A program made the translations under genes and the position numbers. A DNA stretch of 64,000 bases from Papilionanthe hookeriana x Papilionanthe teres (Eukaryota; Streptophyta; Magnoliopsida; Asparagales; Orchidaceae). Location of the stretch: positions 113,951,738-114,015,737 of the forward strand of contig CM040423.1 in assembly GCA_022702705.1 (NCBI GenBank), in the 5' to 3' direction. Positions 44,576 to 56,525 of the stretch are shown piece after piece. Position 1 is the first letter of the stretch. Each line of letters opens with the position of its first letter. Below the pieces are notes generated by a model. That model was not told the DNA's origin, made no database searches, and saw nothing but the letters and a program-made list of their open reading frames with translations.

Positions 44576-46050
44576 TTGAAATTTTGATGAAGTACAAGAA
44601 AGCCTTTGGATGGACAATTACTGATAATAAATAAATCAGTCCTTCAATTTGTATGCATAATATTCTTATGGAAGATAATTGCAAACCTCGAGCTGATCCC
44701 TAAAGGAGATTAAATCCTATCATGAAAGATGCTGTTAAGAAAGAAATTTGAAGTGGTTTGATGCTAGAATTATGTACCCTATTTCAGATAGTACATGGGT
44801 TAGTCCTACTCACTGTATTCCTAAGAAAGGAGGAGTAACTGTGACAGTTAATGAAAAGAATGAAATGATTCCAACAAGATAAGTTACAGGGTGGCGAACA
44901 TGCATTGATTATAGAAAATTAAATCTTGCAACAGAAGATCATTTTCCACCCCCATTTTTGGATCAGATGCTGGATAGACTGGTTGGGCATAAATACTTTT
45001 GTTTTCTCGATGGATATACTAGTTACCACAAAATTTAAATTGCTCCTGAGGATCAAGAGAAAACTACATTTACTAGTCCTTACGATACGTTTGCTTTTAG
45101 TAGAATGCCCTTTGGTTTATGTAATGCCCCTGCTACATTTCAGAGAAGTATGATGGCTATTTTGTGTGATTTATTTGAAAAAAGGATTGAATTTTTTATG
45201 TATGACTTTTCAATGTTTGGAATTTGATTTGAATCATGTTTAGAACATTTTTCTAAAGTTCTAAAACACTATGAAGAAACTAATTTAGTTCTTAACTGGG
45301 AAAAATGCAAATTTATGGAAGCAGGAAGAATTATATTGGGACATCAGATTTCAGAAAGAGGTTTGGAGGTAGCTCCTGCAAAAATTCAAGTTACCTCTAA
45401 TTACCTTGCCCCACAAATGTAAGGGGAATTAAAAGTTTTATGGGACATGCTGGATTCTACAAGCGTTACATCAAAGACTTTTGAAAGATTACAAAAACTT
45501 TATGTCGTTTACTGGAAAAGGATGCAATTTTTTATTTTGATGATGATTGCCTAAAAGCTATTGAAACATTAAAAGAAAAATTAATCACCACACATGTTAT
45601 AATTTCACCAAACTGGGAAAAATCTTTTGAATTGATGTGTCATGCTAGTGATTATGCTATTGGTGTTGTTTTGGGTTAGAAATATGACAAAATTTTCAAA
45701 GTTATTTATTATGCTAGTAAAACTCTTAATGTAGCTCAAATTAATTATACCACTACAGCGAAAGATTTATTAGCTATTGTATTTGCCTTTGATAAATTTC
45801 AATCATATTTAATTGGAACTAAATGTGTGGTGCATACTGATCATTCTGCTATCAAATATTTAATGAAGAAGAAGGATACGAAGCTGAGATTGTTTAGATG
45901 GATTCTTCTTTTGCAAGAATTTGAGTTTGAGATAGTAGATAAGAAGGGTTATGATAATCAAATTGATGATCATTTGTCCAGACTTGAAATGAAAAATCTC
46001 TCTGTGATGCCGAGGAAGTTAATGAACATTTTTCTGATGAAAAATTATTA
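44576..46050 (+). pseudogene. pol: Reverse transcriptase and RNase H of element E
   Basis: Heavily damaged. RT entry KYKKAFGWTITDNK, ICMHNILMEDNCKP, RRLNPIMKDAVKKEI, then shifts. FCFLDGYTSYH, EDQEKTTFTSPYDTFAFSRM and PFGLCNAPATFQRSMMAIL follow. The catalytic box reads FFMYDFSMF, so the first of the two catalytic Asp residues is Tyr. VLNWEKCKFMEAGRIILGHQ and a shifted GHAGFYKRYIKDF follow. RNase H (about 45620-46000) has MCHASDYAIGVVLG, where the first catalytic Asp is His, then TTAKDLLAIVFAFDKF and VHTDHSAIKYLMKKKDT. At least four stops and four frameshifts. This enzyme cannot work. Confidence 0.8.
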
Positions 46051-47310
46051 ACTGTTAATGAGTGGCATGTTCCGTGGTATGCCAACATAGTAAACTTTAT
46101 TGTCAGTAATATTATACCCTATGGTTTGACATACCTGGAAAAGAAGAAATTTTTGTATGATACTAAGACTTATTTTTTGGATGACACATTTTTATATAAA
46201 TAATGAAAGGATCTTATAATTTGAAGATGTGTACCTTTGGAAGAGACTTATGAAATTATTCAAAAGTGACATGATTCTGATTATAGGGGACATTTTGGAG
46301 TTGAAAGAACTGCATATAAAATCTTACAATCTGGATTTTATTGGCCTACAATTTTTAAGGATGTAAATGCTTATATTAAAAATTATGATAGATGTGAGTG
46401 TGTAGGCAATATTTCTAGAAGAAATGAGATTCCCCTCAATTATATGGTTGAAGTTCAAATATTTGATGTTTGGGGATTAGATTTCATGGGTCCATTTACA
46501 CCATCTTTCGAAAATGTTTATATTTTGATAGTAGCAGACTATGTTTCCAAATGGATTGAAGCTATTGCTTTACCTCGATGTGATGCTCAAAGTGTTGCAA
46601 AGTTTTTAAGAAATAATATATTTTGCAGATTTAGAATATTAAGAGTAATCAAAACAGATGGCGGAAGTCATTTTAAAAATATGATTATTGAAAAGTTAGC
46701 AAAGAAATATCATATAAATCATCGCATTGCTACTGCTTATCATCCTTAGACAAGTGGTTTGGTTGAATTATCCAATTGTGAAATTACAAGAATATAGGAA
46801 AAGGCTGATAATCCAAACAGAAAGAATTGGTTAATCAAATTGGATTAAGCATTGTGGGCCTATAGGACTGCCTACAGAACCCCTATAGGATTGTCCCTAT
46901 ATAGGCTGATTTTTGGAAAACGTTGTCATTTGCATATTGAACTTGAGCATAAAGCATATTGGGCTATTAAAGAGTTCATTTATAATTTGAAAGATACTGC
47001 TGAGAAGAGATTATTGCAATTAAATGAGATTGAAGAGATAATGAATGAATCTTATGAAAATGCTAAGATTTATAAGGAAAAGATGAAGTTATGGAAAGAT
47101 TGGAAGATTCTTACTAAAAATCTTGTGCCAGGATAGAAAGTTTTGTTGTATAGTGCCAGATTGAAATTTTTTTCTAGAAAACTTAAGTCCAGGTGGATGG
47201 GTCCATTTATTGTGATAAAAGTTTATTCCTATGGAGCTGGGGAAATTAAAGATCCTATGACTGGATAAATATTTAAAGTTAACGATAATAGACATAAACC
47301 TTATTTTTAG
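46051..47310 (+). pseudogene. Integrase of element E
   Basis: HSDYRGHFGVERTAYKI keeps part of the His pair; the Cys pair is partly lost (NYDRCECVGN). The core (46444-46749) has VWGLDFMGPFTPSF (first Asp), VIKTDGGSHFKNMI (second Asp) and AYHP, then a stop replacing Gln, and SGLVELSNCEITRI with the Glu kept. WAYRTAYRTPIGLSLYRLIF and ELEHKAYWAIKEFIYNLKDT follow (46852-47136), then shorter C-terminal pieces LKFFSRKLKSRWMGPFIVIKVYSYG and FKVNDNRHKPYF to a stop at 47308. Stops at 46749, 46796, 46846, 47134 and 47266 are mostly at Trp, Gln or Gly codons. Confidence 0.8.
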
Positions 47311-47370
47311 TCGATCAACTTAAATCTGATGAGAATCTGATGTTGGGTAACTCAAAATGAGTTCTAGGTA

Positions 47371-47422
47371 TGTCAGGCTGAAGACATTAAACCAAGCGCT
47401 TTGTGGGAGGCAACCTATATTT
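47371..47422 (+). promoter_or_regulatory. Conserved post-pol block (E)
   Basis: TGTCAGGCTGAAGACATTAA, then AAGCGCTTTGTGGGAGGCAA, 61 bases after the integrase stop. The 3' arm reads CCTATA, so the hairpin is weakened. Confidence 0.7.
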
Positions 47423-47839
47423 ATCAATGTGCTTTGCTTTATGTTTTCTTTGTGTGCTTTGTTTGGTTTGCTTTTATGTTTTTGTGGTAGTATTTTGGAG
47501 TTTTTATGTTATAATAGTGTTTATTTGACCTATTTTATGATTTAGAGGAGTGGAAATGAAATTTTGGACATTTGGCAGACCTGTGCTAAATTGAGCACTG
47601 GCGGCTCAGCGCCGCCTAGTTGGTGCTTAGGCGCTGGAGTTATGAAACATGTGATAAATGAGGTTCTAGAAGCCTGGATCATGGGGAAGTGGTTTTTGAA
47701 GTTTTTTTTTAAGTTTTAAAATGTTGAAGGGTGGTTTATGCACTTCTAAAGTCTATAAAAAGGCCCTGGATTAAGAGAAACACTTGCCCTAAATCCTATT
47801 TTCATTCTAGAGTCTTAAGAAGAGTATTTTTAGAACATC
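47423..47839 (+). other. Post-pol leader of E
   Basis: T-rich stretch with no credible ORF. A GC-word island at 47598-47638 (GGCGGCTCAGCGCCGCC) uses the same word type as E's own LTR. It lies 202 nt before ORF-X. Confidence 0.6.
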
Positions 47840-48049
47840 ATGTATTCTTGGGAGAATGAGATCAAGAAGAGAGAAGATTCTAACAAGATTAAGTTTATAA
47901 GTGACGGTGCTAAGGAGTTATTGAAAGGATTTCTCATCGTTAGTATTCAGGGAATTGCAGAAAAGATTGCAAAGATCGAAGCCCGAGTGACTTCAATCGA
48001 AGCAACAATTAATGAAACTAACGCACATTTGAAGTATATGGGTGTGCGA
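47840..48049 (+). pseudogene. ORF-X of element E, 5' part
   Basis: MYSWENEIKKREDSNKIKF, a short helical stretch, then a long coiled coil (IAEKIAKIEARVTSIEATIN) and HLKYMGVR. The frame is cut by the large insertion; the same reading frame resumes at about 55478 with LKMQFSHTSQ. Joined in place, the frame runs about 135 codons from ATG to stop with no lesion other than the insertion, so this accessory ORF was the best-kept gene of E when it was interrupted. Function unknown; it is in slot 1 like ORF-X of A and B. Confidence 0.6.
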
Positions 48050-50149
48050 CTTATTTTTTAGGTTGAGTGTTGTATTTTGAAAACGAGTCGCCTACAGAAA
48101 TTGTCGGTAAATTTTTAATTTAATTTAAATAAATAATTTGAAAAGTAGTATTTGATTTTGAAAATAATTTTAAATTTGAAAATTTTAAGATATGAAATCA
48201 AACTGATCCCACATCCCGAATAGTTTATATAAATGAGCGCCACATCACAAGTTGTGTATCTATCCCAAAGAAAAGACACACTACTTGATGATGGGGCTCG
48301 ATTAAATAAACTAGAAGATTTGTGACATCCGTTTGATTTACGAACAAATTTTATAAGCCGACAAGTTCCCCTGCTTAATATAAAGGAATTAAGCAGGGTT
48401 TAAATTACCTGGGTTATTAAAGTTCCCTATAAAGGCAAGCCCCTATAGTTAATTACATCTTAAATGATGGGAATCACTTAAGAAAACTCTCGATAATAAT
48501 CAGTAATTATGCTCTCAAGAATTTTAAAGTTTAAGTTTTCAAAGGATTGAATTTTGGAATTTCAATAGGGAATGGATCAAATTTGGAACATTTTATTTTG
48601 GGAATTCAAAGGAAGAAAGGTAGGAGAAATTACAGATTCGAAGCGAACTTCGGTAATTTCCCGACTATCCTATTGTTTGGCTTGAATTTAGGAAAGCCCT
48701 AATGTTTATTTAATGTTTTGATCTTGCCGATTTTTAATTAATTAGGAATTATATTCGTATGATGTGATCACACAAATAGCCTCGAAGATGTGAGGGTTTA
48801 TGTCGTATCGGACGACTACCTCGGAATCCTAAGACCGGTTAGGGCTTAATTTGTAATGCAAATGCCTAACAAAAGGTTGAGGATTTATGTTGCACTAGGC
48901 AAACTACCTCGAAGTCCTATGGTTTGGTTATTTAATTCTAGGAAAGTTTTGCTGAAGTAGACTCAGGTTTTGCTGATGACGATGGCCGTGCTGCCCACCA
49001 TGCTCCGAGCTCCTTGTTGTTGAAGAGGGTTTAGTTTTAGAAATCATAAATCAAGAGATGAGAGACGTGTCCTGGTTTAGAGAAGGTCTTAATTTCCAAG
49101 TGATTCTTTTATGTTTTAATTAAAACAAATCTTAAAGTTGAATATAAGAACACCGGTTAAGATCCTACGGTTCCATCCTTCCGGCATCGTTATTTTTATC
49201 GGATTCACTTAGTCCAGATGAATTTGTTAAACTCAACTAAATGAGTTCCACACTTTCATTTAGACCGTGGGAAATCCCTTTAGCAACACATAGGTTACAT
49301 CATCCGAGGTATTACCGATCATCCAACAAGACGTTTTAATTTAGTTGTCGTTGTAGTTTTATTCTGTTGGTGATTAAATTTTGAGTTGTTTTATATTTTG
49401 AAATGTTGTGGCGGTGAATTTTATCTTGTAATGATTTTTAATTTAGTTTTGGTTTCAGTTTTAGGGACTATCCTAAAGGTGTGGGTTTTCATGCAACAGT
49501 TGTTTATCATACAAGAAAAGTAAGTGCGATGCAATTAAATAAATTGCAATAAAGTAAATTACAATAAAATAAAAGCATACCTGGAGGGTCTTCCCATCAT
49601 CCCAAGCTGCACTTAAAACACATATCAGAGCATTTAAGTATTCCAACAAGTACCTAGGTAAAGCTAAGGGAAAGGTTTTGGGTTTCTACCAAGTTCCTAA
49701 TCCTATAGCTAGTCATCACCTATGACGTCTAGGTTCTTGTGTTTTGGTTTAAGGACGATTTTCTTCATCAAAGAACAATTAAGTTCAATTGTTCTTATAA
49801 GTATCCTATCTTATTGAGGAAGTGCTTAAGACGAGTCTTAGAACATCTTTTCAATACCTCTAGGATTGTTTTAAGTCCAAGAGAATTTAATTATACAAAT
49901 GAATTAATCGTTCAGGAGTTCGAGTTTTTTTCTCTTGCTTAGTGAACTAGGACATTTGAATATCCTATAAGTGAAGTAACACTTCACTTAATACTCCATT
50001 TAGGAGTTATGACAATAAGAGCTTTTGAGGGCAAATTGATGTTCAAGTGATTTGTAATTTAATTTAATTTCAATTAATGGGTTTAAGTTTGGAATAATGT
50101 TCAAGTTGTTTTAGATTTATTTTGAATTCTTTATGTCTTAGGTGATGTT

Positions 50150-50420
50150 ATATTTAATTCAATTTAATTTAATTTAATTTTAATTTAATTTAATTTGGTT
50201 TAGATTTAATTTTAATTTAATTTTATATTTTTAATTGGATTTTAACTTGATTTTATTTTTTTATTTAATTTAATTTAATTTAATATGTTTTAATTTTATT
50301 GAATTGAATTTATTTTAATTTAATTTTATTTAAATTTAATTTAATTCAATTTAAATTAATTTAATTTAATTTAAATTTTAATTTAAATTTATTTTAATTT
50401 TAATTTAATATTTTATTTTT
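50150..50420. repeat. TTTAA/AATTT low-complexity tract
   Basis: Irregular tandem AATTT and TTTAATTTAA words with almost no G or C, inside the 7.4 kb insertion. Confidence 0.85.
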
Positions 50421-52293
50421 TATGCTTTAAGAATGATTTAATTTTAATTGTTAAAATATTAATTTAATTGAAATCTTAGAAGGATTTAATTTAAATGTTT
50501 TAACTTTAATTTAATTTAATGATTAAGTCTTTTAGAATTTTAAATCTTGAATTTGGAATATCATTTTAATTAGGAATTAAATATTATTGAGGTGATTAAT
50601 TTAGGGATTCATGAATTAAAGAACAAATCTCCTCCTAATAGTATCCCTATTTTAATAATTCCAATTTTTTTATTATTCTTCCAAGTTTAATTAATTATTT
50701 AATTAAGGTTTATTTTAATTATTTTCAAATTATTTGGTAGGTTTCTACCCTTTAACTACCTAAGTTTCAAACATCCAAAATTAACTTAGTATCAAATATT
50801 TTACCCACCCTTTTAATTAAACCTAAAATTTTTTAATTATAGGTTAAAATTTTAATTACCATTTTGCCCTTTAAACTTACTAATTCCATAACTCACTAAA
50901 TCGAGCTTAAATGAATTTGAAATTTTTATGTGACTTCACTCATACATCAATCAAGACATTAGAGGAGAAAATGTGATTTTTCTGTATTTAATTTATTTAT
51001 GTAATTATTTTTGGTGAAAAATAAGGATTTTCAAGGAAAATTCAACAATATGACCAAGGGAAAGTTTCTGTCCTTAAGAAAATTATGGGACATTCCTAAT
51101 GACCAGAAGACCACTTGGACCAATTTTGGTGATTTTTTGAATTATATTCTATTTATTATAATTATTTTGAGTTTTGGAGTATTAATTAATTTAAAAATAA
51201 GATAAAGGTTGAAAGATGAATTTTATATTTTTCAAAAATCTCTCTGATATCAAGGAAACCAGAAAACTAATTTTTATAATTTTCTGATTTTTCTTTGATT
51301 TATTAGAATTATTTTAGTGGAAATGCTAGAAAATACATTTTCTTAATTTTAAAATTACCTTAGGGCTTTAAAATTTAATATCTCATCATAGAGACTTAAG
51401 AAAAATATGGGGTTTGTTCCTAAATGATTAAAATTCAAAATGTGACATTTAGGTGAATTTTATTATTTTTATGATTTTTATTATTTTTAAATTATTAAAA
51501 ATATCAAAATAATGCAAAAAATCAACTTTTTTAGAAAATTGCAATATTAATTTTCTTAAATTCCCCTGATATCAGAGATGCTTCAAAACCAATTTGGTGA
51601 ATTTTTTAAAACTATTTTGAAAGTTATGAATTTTTGAAGTTTAGGTTTGGCTAAATGGCTTAATCAACCCATTTGATAAGGCTAACCAAGTCCAATTGAC
51701 TTCAAACTTTTACGGTGGGTTCCCCTATCCTAAAGGTCAGTGGAGAATTGATTTCAAGTCAATTTGATGTATGATTAGCTCTAATTAATTAAAGCTCCAT
51801 TTTGGGTGTTTATGCCAATTAGGGTTATTACAAGTGAGTCAACTCAAAACCTATTTTCCCTAGGGTCCCCTGGTCATAAGAAACATCTCCAAATTTTCCT
51901 AAAATTTATTTCTCAACATGCTAATTATTGGAATTAAAATACTCAGAATAGTAACCTAGAATTAAAAAATCAATAACTCTTCATAGGGATGGCCTCTGAC
52001 CTTGGAAAATTCAAGGAATGTTCCCAAGTTTAGAGGCTTCAAAAGCCCTATGGTCTCATGCCATGGTGAATTTCCTATATGCATGGAGAATTGAAAATGT
52101 GCAGAGAGTAAATAAATCATTAAAAATCAAATATTCAATTAAATTAAATGATTTCTTTTCCACATTATTCTCCTCTGTTCACTAAGCAAGAGGGTATTTT
52201 TATTTTATTTTTAGGATTTTCCTACACAAAGTTATGGATTTTTTAAGTTCTGGGTATTTAATAAATAAGAAAAATCATATTTTCCTACTTAAG

Positions 52294-52400
52294 TGACGCG
52301 GCGCCAGCTCAACCTCGACAGCTCCGAACGCACACGCGTCGTCTACTAATTCGGCGCCGCCTTCCGACTCAGCGCCACACGGCCCGCGGTTCACGTATCA
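52294..52400. other. GC-rich island in the insertion
   Basis: About 105 bases rich in CG dinucleotides (GACGCGGCGCCAGCTC, ACACGCGTCGTC, GGCGCCGCC) in otherwise AT-rich DNA that has lost most CpG. It may be a promoter or LTR leader of the inserted element; no gene follows closely. Confidence 0.4.
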
Positions 52401-55400
52401 TCTCCTGGTCCGACGCCATCTGAACCGTCCGTCTGCGCGTGTATTGATTGAATGACATCCGTTCATTGTCCCCAAGCCTCCTAGCCCGAGAACCGTCCAT
52501 CTTCTAGGCTTAAGATCTCACTCGATACTTGACCAAATTAAACGTTCTTATGCTCTATGGATTCGTATCGAGAAGACAAACACATCCATATGGTTTATGT
52601 GGCATGAAATTCACTCAATAAAAATGGAGAATGTTCAGAAGCTCGAGAAGAAGAGTGAGACCAAACCTTTGCTCAAAGAAGTGAAGCTTCAATCTGAGAG
52701 GTGTGTCACGTTCGATTGGGTCCAAGCAAGCTCCAGATGAAGTCCCTTAGCCTGGTGAATCGCCTAGAGTTGATTTCCACCAAAGTCGATTACAACCTTT
52801 GGAGTCTGGAACAGATGGGTGGCCTGGAGAGGGGGCCTTCACTGGGGAACTTCTCCTCTTGACCTTGTGCAGGTGTGAGTGAGTTTAATTTGAATTTGGT
52901 GGAGAATTGGGAGATGTCCCGGTTTTGGGTGGAATTTTGGTCGAGAAATCGGGCTCGTTGATGGGGATTAGGGCAAATTGTCACTGGGGATCAACTGCTC
53001 TAAGTGTGGGGAGTGGTCTGGAGCAATTTTTGCAGGGTTTCAGTAAGGTTTGGTTCAGTACCTCTTCATAGCCGAGAGAGGTGAGGTCTAAATAGGAGAG
53101 GGTGGAGGGCCTCCCAAGGGGTTTAAGGCTTGGGATCAGCTGCTTAGGTTAAGGGAAGAACAGCCATGGTGGCCATTGGGCATGGGGCTGCTTAGCAGGT
53201 GGGAATTCAAAACTTTGGCTCCTCCCAATGTCTCAGCCATGGCGTTTTCTGGCGATCCAGGCGACTGGCCGACAGGCATGAGTCACCATCTTGACCAGGG
53301 AGGTCAGGGCTTGGCAATGGTGAAGTCAATTGGGTTTGGACATGTGTAAAGGAGTTGGATCAAAATGGCATGGGGGCATGGCTATTTTAGCTTGGATTGG
53401 GTCAACCCATGGAAATAGGCTTGGTGCACCTCCCCAAGACTTGATTTTGAGCTGAGGAAATCATTAAGTTCAGCTTAGAAGGAGTGGTGAAGTCTCCATC
53501 CATGGTGAGGTGGCTAAGCATGGTTTAGTATGTGACATGCTTAAGGTAAAAAAAGGTTTAAAAGGGTTTAAGAAAGTGAACCCCTCTCTTGCCATTAATG
53601 GTTTGGTGAGGTGGAAAGTAGATTCCATGGCTCTCATGGCTCCCATGGGGCTCATGCATGGCTTCATGGCTCATATATGGCTTGGGAAAAGTTGTCTCAC
53701 TTGCATGAGAAAGGGTATTGGAATTTTTTATGGATTTAAAGAGAATTGTCATAAGGCTCGATTTGGATTTATTTGGTGATGGATTTTAGAACTTAGGAAG
53801 TGTTTTAAATCAAATGGATGATGATAGAGGATTGTCATGTGGGCTTTGGCCCTTTTGAAATCATTTTTAATGGGCTTTTAGGAAGGCTAAAGGGGATGAA
53901 CCTTTAGGTTTAAGAATGAATCCATGGATGGGAATTTTGTAGAAGTTTAGGCCAAATAATTGTTGGGTTTGGTTTAGGGATATGTCATGAGTGATTTGAA
54001 ATGAATTTGGAGTGATTTGGGTTTGAATAGGGTTGGATTTGGGCTTTTGGTAAATGGGCCAATGTAGGCCAAATTGGGCTAACTTTGGCCAATGATGGGC
54101 TAGGGTTGATATTGATTTAAAATTAATGTTGGGAAATGTTTATGGGAGTGTTACAAAGAGGTTTTGACTTTTTTTGGGTTTTGATTTTGGGGTTTGGGCT
54201 TATTTGGGTTAGGTATGGGTTTAGGTCAAAATTGGGCCTTTTGGTTTTGGGTTGAATTTGAGTGGGGTTTGGGTCCAAATTTTGGGCAACTCATGTTAGT
54301 GCTTAGTTTGTGGGGATGCTAGGAAGGTTTTTGAAAGGATTTGGGGTTAATTGGAGTTGAATTGGTTTGGTTTGGGCTAAGTTTGGGTCATGGGTCCAAA
54401 TTGGGCTTAAAGGTCAAAAGTGAAATTGGATTCAAATGCCAATCAAATTGAGCTTGGATTTGGTGTAGATTGGTGTTGGGGATGTTGAGTTGAAGTTTAG
54501 AATTTAATTGTACCAGAATTTAGGTCAATTGGGTAGGTTTGGTTTGACATTGGGTTCACTTTGGGTTAAAATGGGTCAAATTGGGGATTTTAACAAAAGT
54601 GGGGTAAATTGAAAAAATTGGCCCATGGTGTAGTTGGACAAAATGAAATTAAGAATATTTGGGGTTTTCTGGAATTTTTAGGGAATTTTCTGAATTTTTG
54701 GATTTTTGGGTCAAGAGGGGCATTTTGGTAATTTGGAGGGTATTGGGGGTATTTTTGGAATTTTGAGTATTTTATGTAAAAATTGTCAATTTGAGTGGTG
54801 GGAGAATGTTTGAGATTGATTTTGAGGAGTTTGGGTCATTTTGGAGAATTTTGAAAAATTTGGGTAATTTCAAGGATTTTGGGTAGGCTAGGCGGGTCTG
54901 GGGTCCCGAGGGTCAAAAATTAAAAATTTAGAAGATTGAAGATTAGGTAAATGTAAGTGGAATGAAATCATTTTGGTTGAGCCATGAGGCCATATCAAGC
55001 CCACATGAGCCATGAAGGGACTCATTTGAGGCATTCACTATGTTGTTCCTAACCCTCTTAGCCAAGGGCTTAGGGGTTAAGGACCATCCATGTGAATACC
55101 ATTCATGAGTCAGGAGGTCAAGTTGGGTATGGGTGTGGTTTTAGGAGGTATGTTAAAGTGTAGTGTATAAGTGTAGTGTGTGTGTAAGTCAGCCCTCACC
55201 AGATCAGGCCACCCAGGACAGTCCTAAGACCAAAGAGTCCTATAGGAACTCATCCTTTAAACTTCTACATTTGATCTGAACCCTCTAGGTGATTAGGGGT
55301 CTACAATCAAGTTTATGGAGTTTGCAGGGAGTTAAGAAGTGGTTTGAATTTCTAAGTGGTGGGTCCCAATTCTAATCCTCTAGGATAGTCAAAGGAAAAG

Positions 55401-55477
55401 CCTAAGGCTAGATCCTAAGTACTAAAAAAAAGGAAGGGAAGACCTCATTAAAAATGAGGTCAACAATGGGATGGCAA

Positions 55478-55672
55478 CTCAAGATGCAATTTAGTCATAC
55501 AAGTCAGGTGGAAGAAGCAGATAAAGTGATGTTCCTAACGAACAAGTGGTTAGAAAAAGAAGATGTAAGAATGTTCAATCATCGCTCGTTCTATCAAATT
55601 TATATTCCAGAAGGGTCAAATGGAAATAATAGTGGTTCTGGATATATTCCGCCTACTGGAGAGTGGAATTAA
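55478..55672 (+). pseudogene. ORF-X of element E, 3' part
   Basis: Continues the frame broken at 48049: LKMQFSHTSQVEEADKVMF, then TNKWLEKEDVRMFNHRSFYQ and IYIPEG, a Gly/Asn/Ser stretch and PTGEWN before the stop. The block from NKW to FYQIY is the shared slot-1 C-terminal region (NKWIDEKMALEF in A, QKGWIEEE with RPFYNLF in D ORF3a). Confidence 0.6.
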
Positions 55673-55730
55673 ATGTTAATTTAATCTTGTAATTTGTTTT
55701 GCATATCTTCTATTTTATGTGTATGGAAAA

Positions 55731-56460
55731 ATTTATAACTAAATATATTTTCACTAGATTTGGAATGCTACAGATAATCATCACAGATGGGGGAATTCAC
55801 TTAAAAAATTTTCTGATTCAAAGATTATTGAGAAAATTTGGAATCAAGCAAAAAATTTCAACAGCCTATCATCCCCAAACGGTTAAAAGAATTTTAGAAA
55901 AAATGGTTAATCCAAAGCGAACTAAATGGACTGATAGACTTAATGATACGTTATGGGCTTATAGGACTGCTTATAAAAGTCCTACTGGAATGTCACCTTA
56001 TACACTCATTTATGGAAAACCTTATCATTTACATGTTGAACTGGAACATAAAGCTTATTGGGCAATTAAAGAGTTTAATTATAATTTAATAGATGCTGGA
56101 GATAAACTATTATTACAATTAAATGAACTGGATGGCATGAGAAATGATTCTTATGAAAGTGCTCAAACTTATAAAGAGAAAATCAAGATTATGCATGATA
56201 AATGAATATTAAGAAAGAATTTTGAGCATGCACAACAAGTTTTATTATACAATTCATGATTAAAATTCTTTCCAGGAAAATTAAAATACAAATGGATAGG
56301 GCAGTATGTGGTTGAGAAAGTTTACCCTTATGGAACTGTGGACACTAAAGATTTAAAAACTGATTCAGTAATTAAGGTGAATGGACATAGATTGAAGTCT
56401 TATTATGAAGAAAGTGTGCCATCTTTTAAAGATGTGCTTCTTTTAACCCACTTGGAGTAA
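55731..56460 (+). pseudogene. Integrase remnant of element B
   Basis: B resumes inside the integrase core at KFITKYIFTRFGMLQIIITD, which holds the second catalytic Asp; the zinc-binding domain and first Asp are gone with the deletion. AYHPQT is followed directly by VKRILEKM, so about 11 residues that contain the catalytic Glu (the SGxxEVxNREI segment of relatives) are missing in frame. Then WTDRLNDTLWAYRTAYKSPT, ELEHKAYWAIKEFNYNLIDA, a stop at 56203 (Trp position), FEHAQQVLLYNS, KWIGQYVVEKVYPYGTVDT, and the end LTHLE at 56460. Confidence 0.8.
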
Positions 56461-56470
56461 AATGTTGTTT

Positions 56471-56525
56471 ATGTTGGCTGACGACATTAAACCAAATGCT
56501 TTATGGGAGGCAACCCATAATATGA
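56471..56525 (+). promoter_or_regulatory. Conserved post-pol hairpin block (B)
   Basis: GTTGGCTGACGACATTAAAC, then ATGCTTTATGGGAGGCAACC and CATAA. The hairpin TTATGGG/CCCATAA with loop AGGCAA is perfect. It starts about 10 bases after the integrase stop. Confidence 0.75.

Larger units (their letters stand above)
48050..55477. mobile_element. 7.4-kb non-coding insertion (LARD or solo-LTR-like)
   Basis: Splits ORF-X of E within GCGACT (48044-48049) and GCAACT (55472-55477), which fit a target duplication with one CG-to-CA change. No ORF in it resembles a known protein. Inside: GAGTCGCC at 48084, whose complement GGCGACTC resembles GGCAACTC at the right junction and the tRNA-Arg primer sites of Tat/Ogre-type elements; an AT-only TTTAA-rich tract (about 50150-50420); a GC-rich island (52294-52400); and a long G+T-rich, C-poor stretch (about 53850-54900). 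It could be a large retrotransposon derivative or the very long solo LTR of a Tat/Ogre-type element. Exact ends are not fixed; I found no clear TG...CA. Confidence 0.45.
40159..55730 (+). mobile_element. Element E, 3'-truncated Athila-type element
   Basis: Inserted in B's RT entry. Its 5' LTR is 40159-41916, then PBS, gag, protease, RT, RNase H, integrase, post-pol block and ORF-X, which is itself split by a 7.4 kb insertion (about 48050-55477). After the ORF-X stop (55672) about 50 bases remain and the sequence joins B's integrase core at about 55731. E's slot 2, 3' UTR and 3' LTR are deleted. Confidence 0.75.

Noticed and set aside
53510..53779. 89-residue ORF with repeated Met/Gly/His in the large insertion
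   Set aside because: Product of repeated CATGGCTC words; opposite-strand frames are equally open; no family resemblance.
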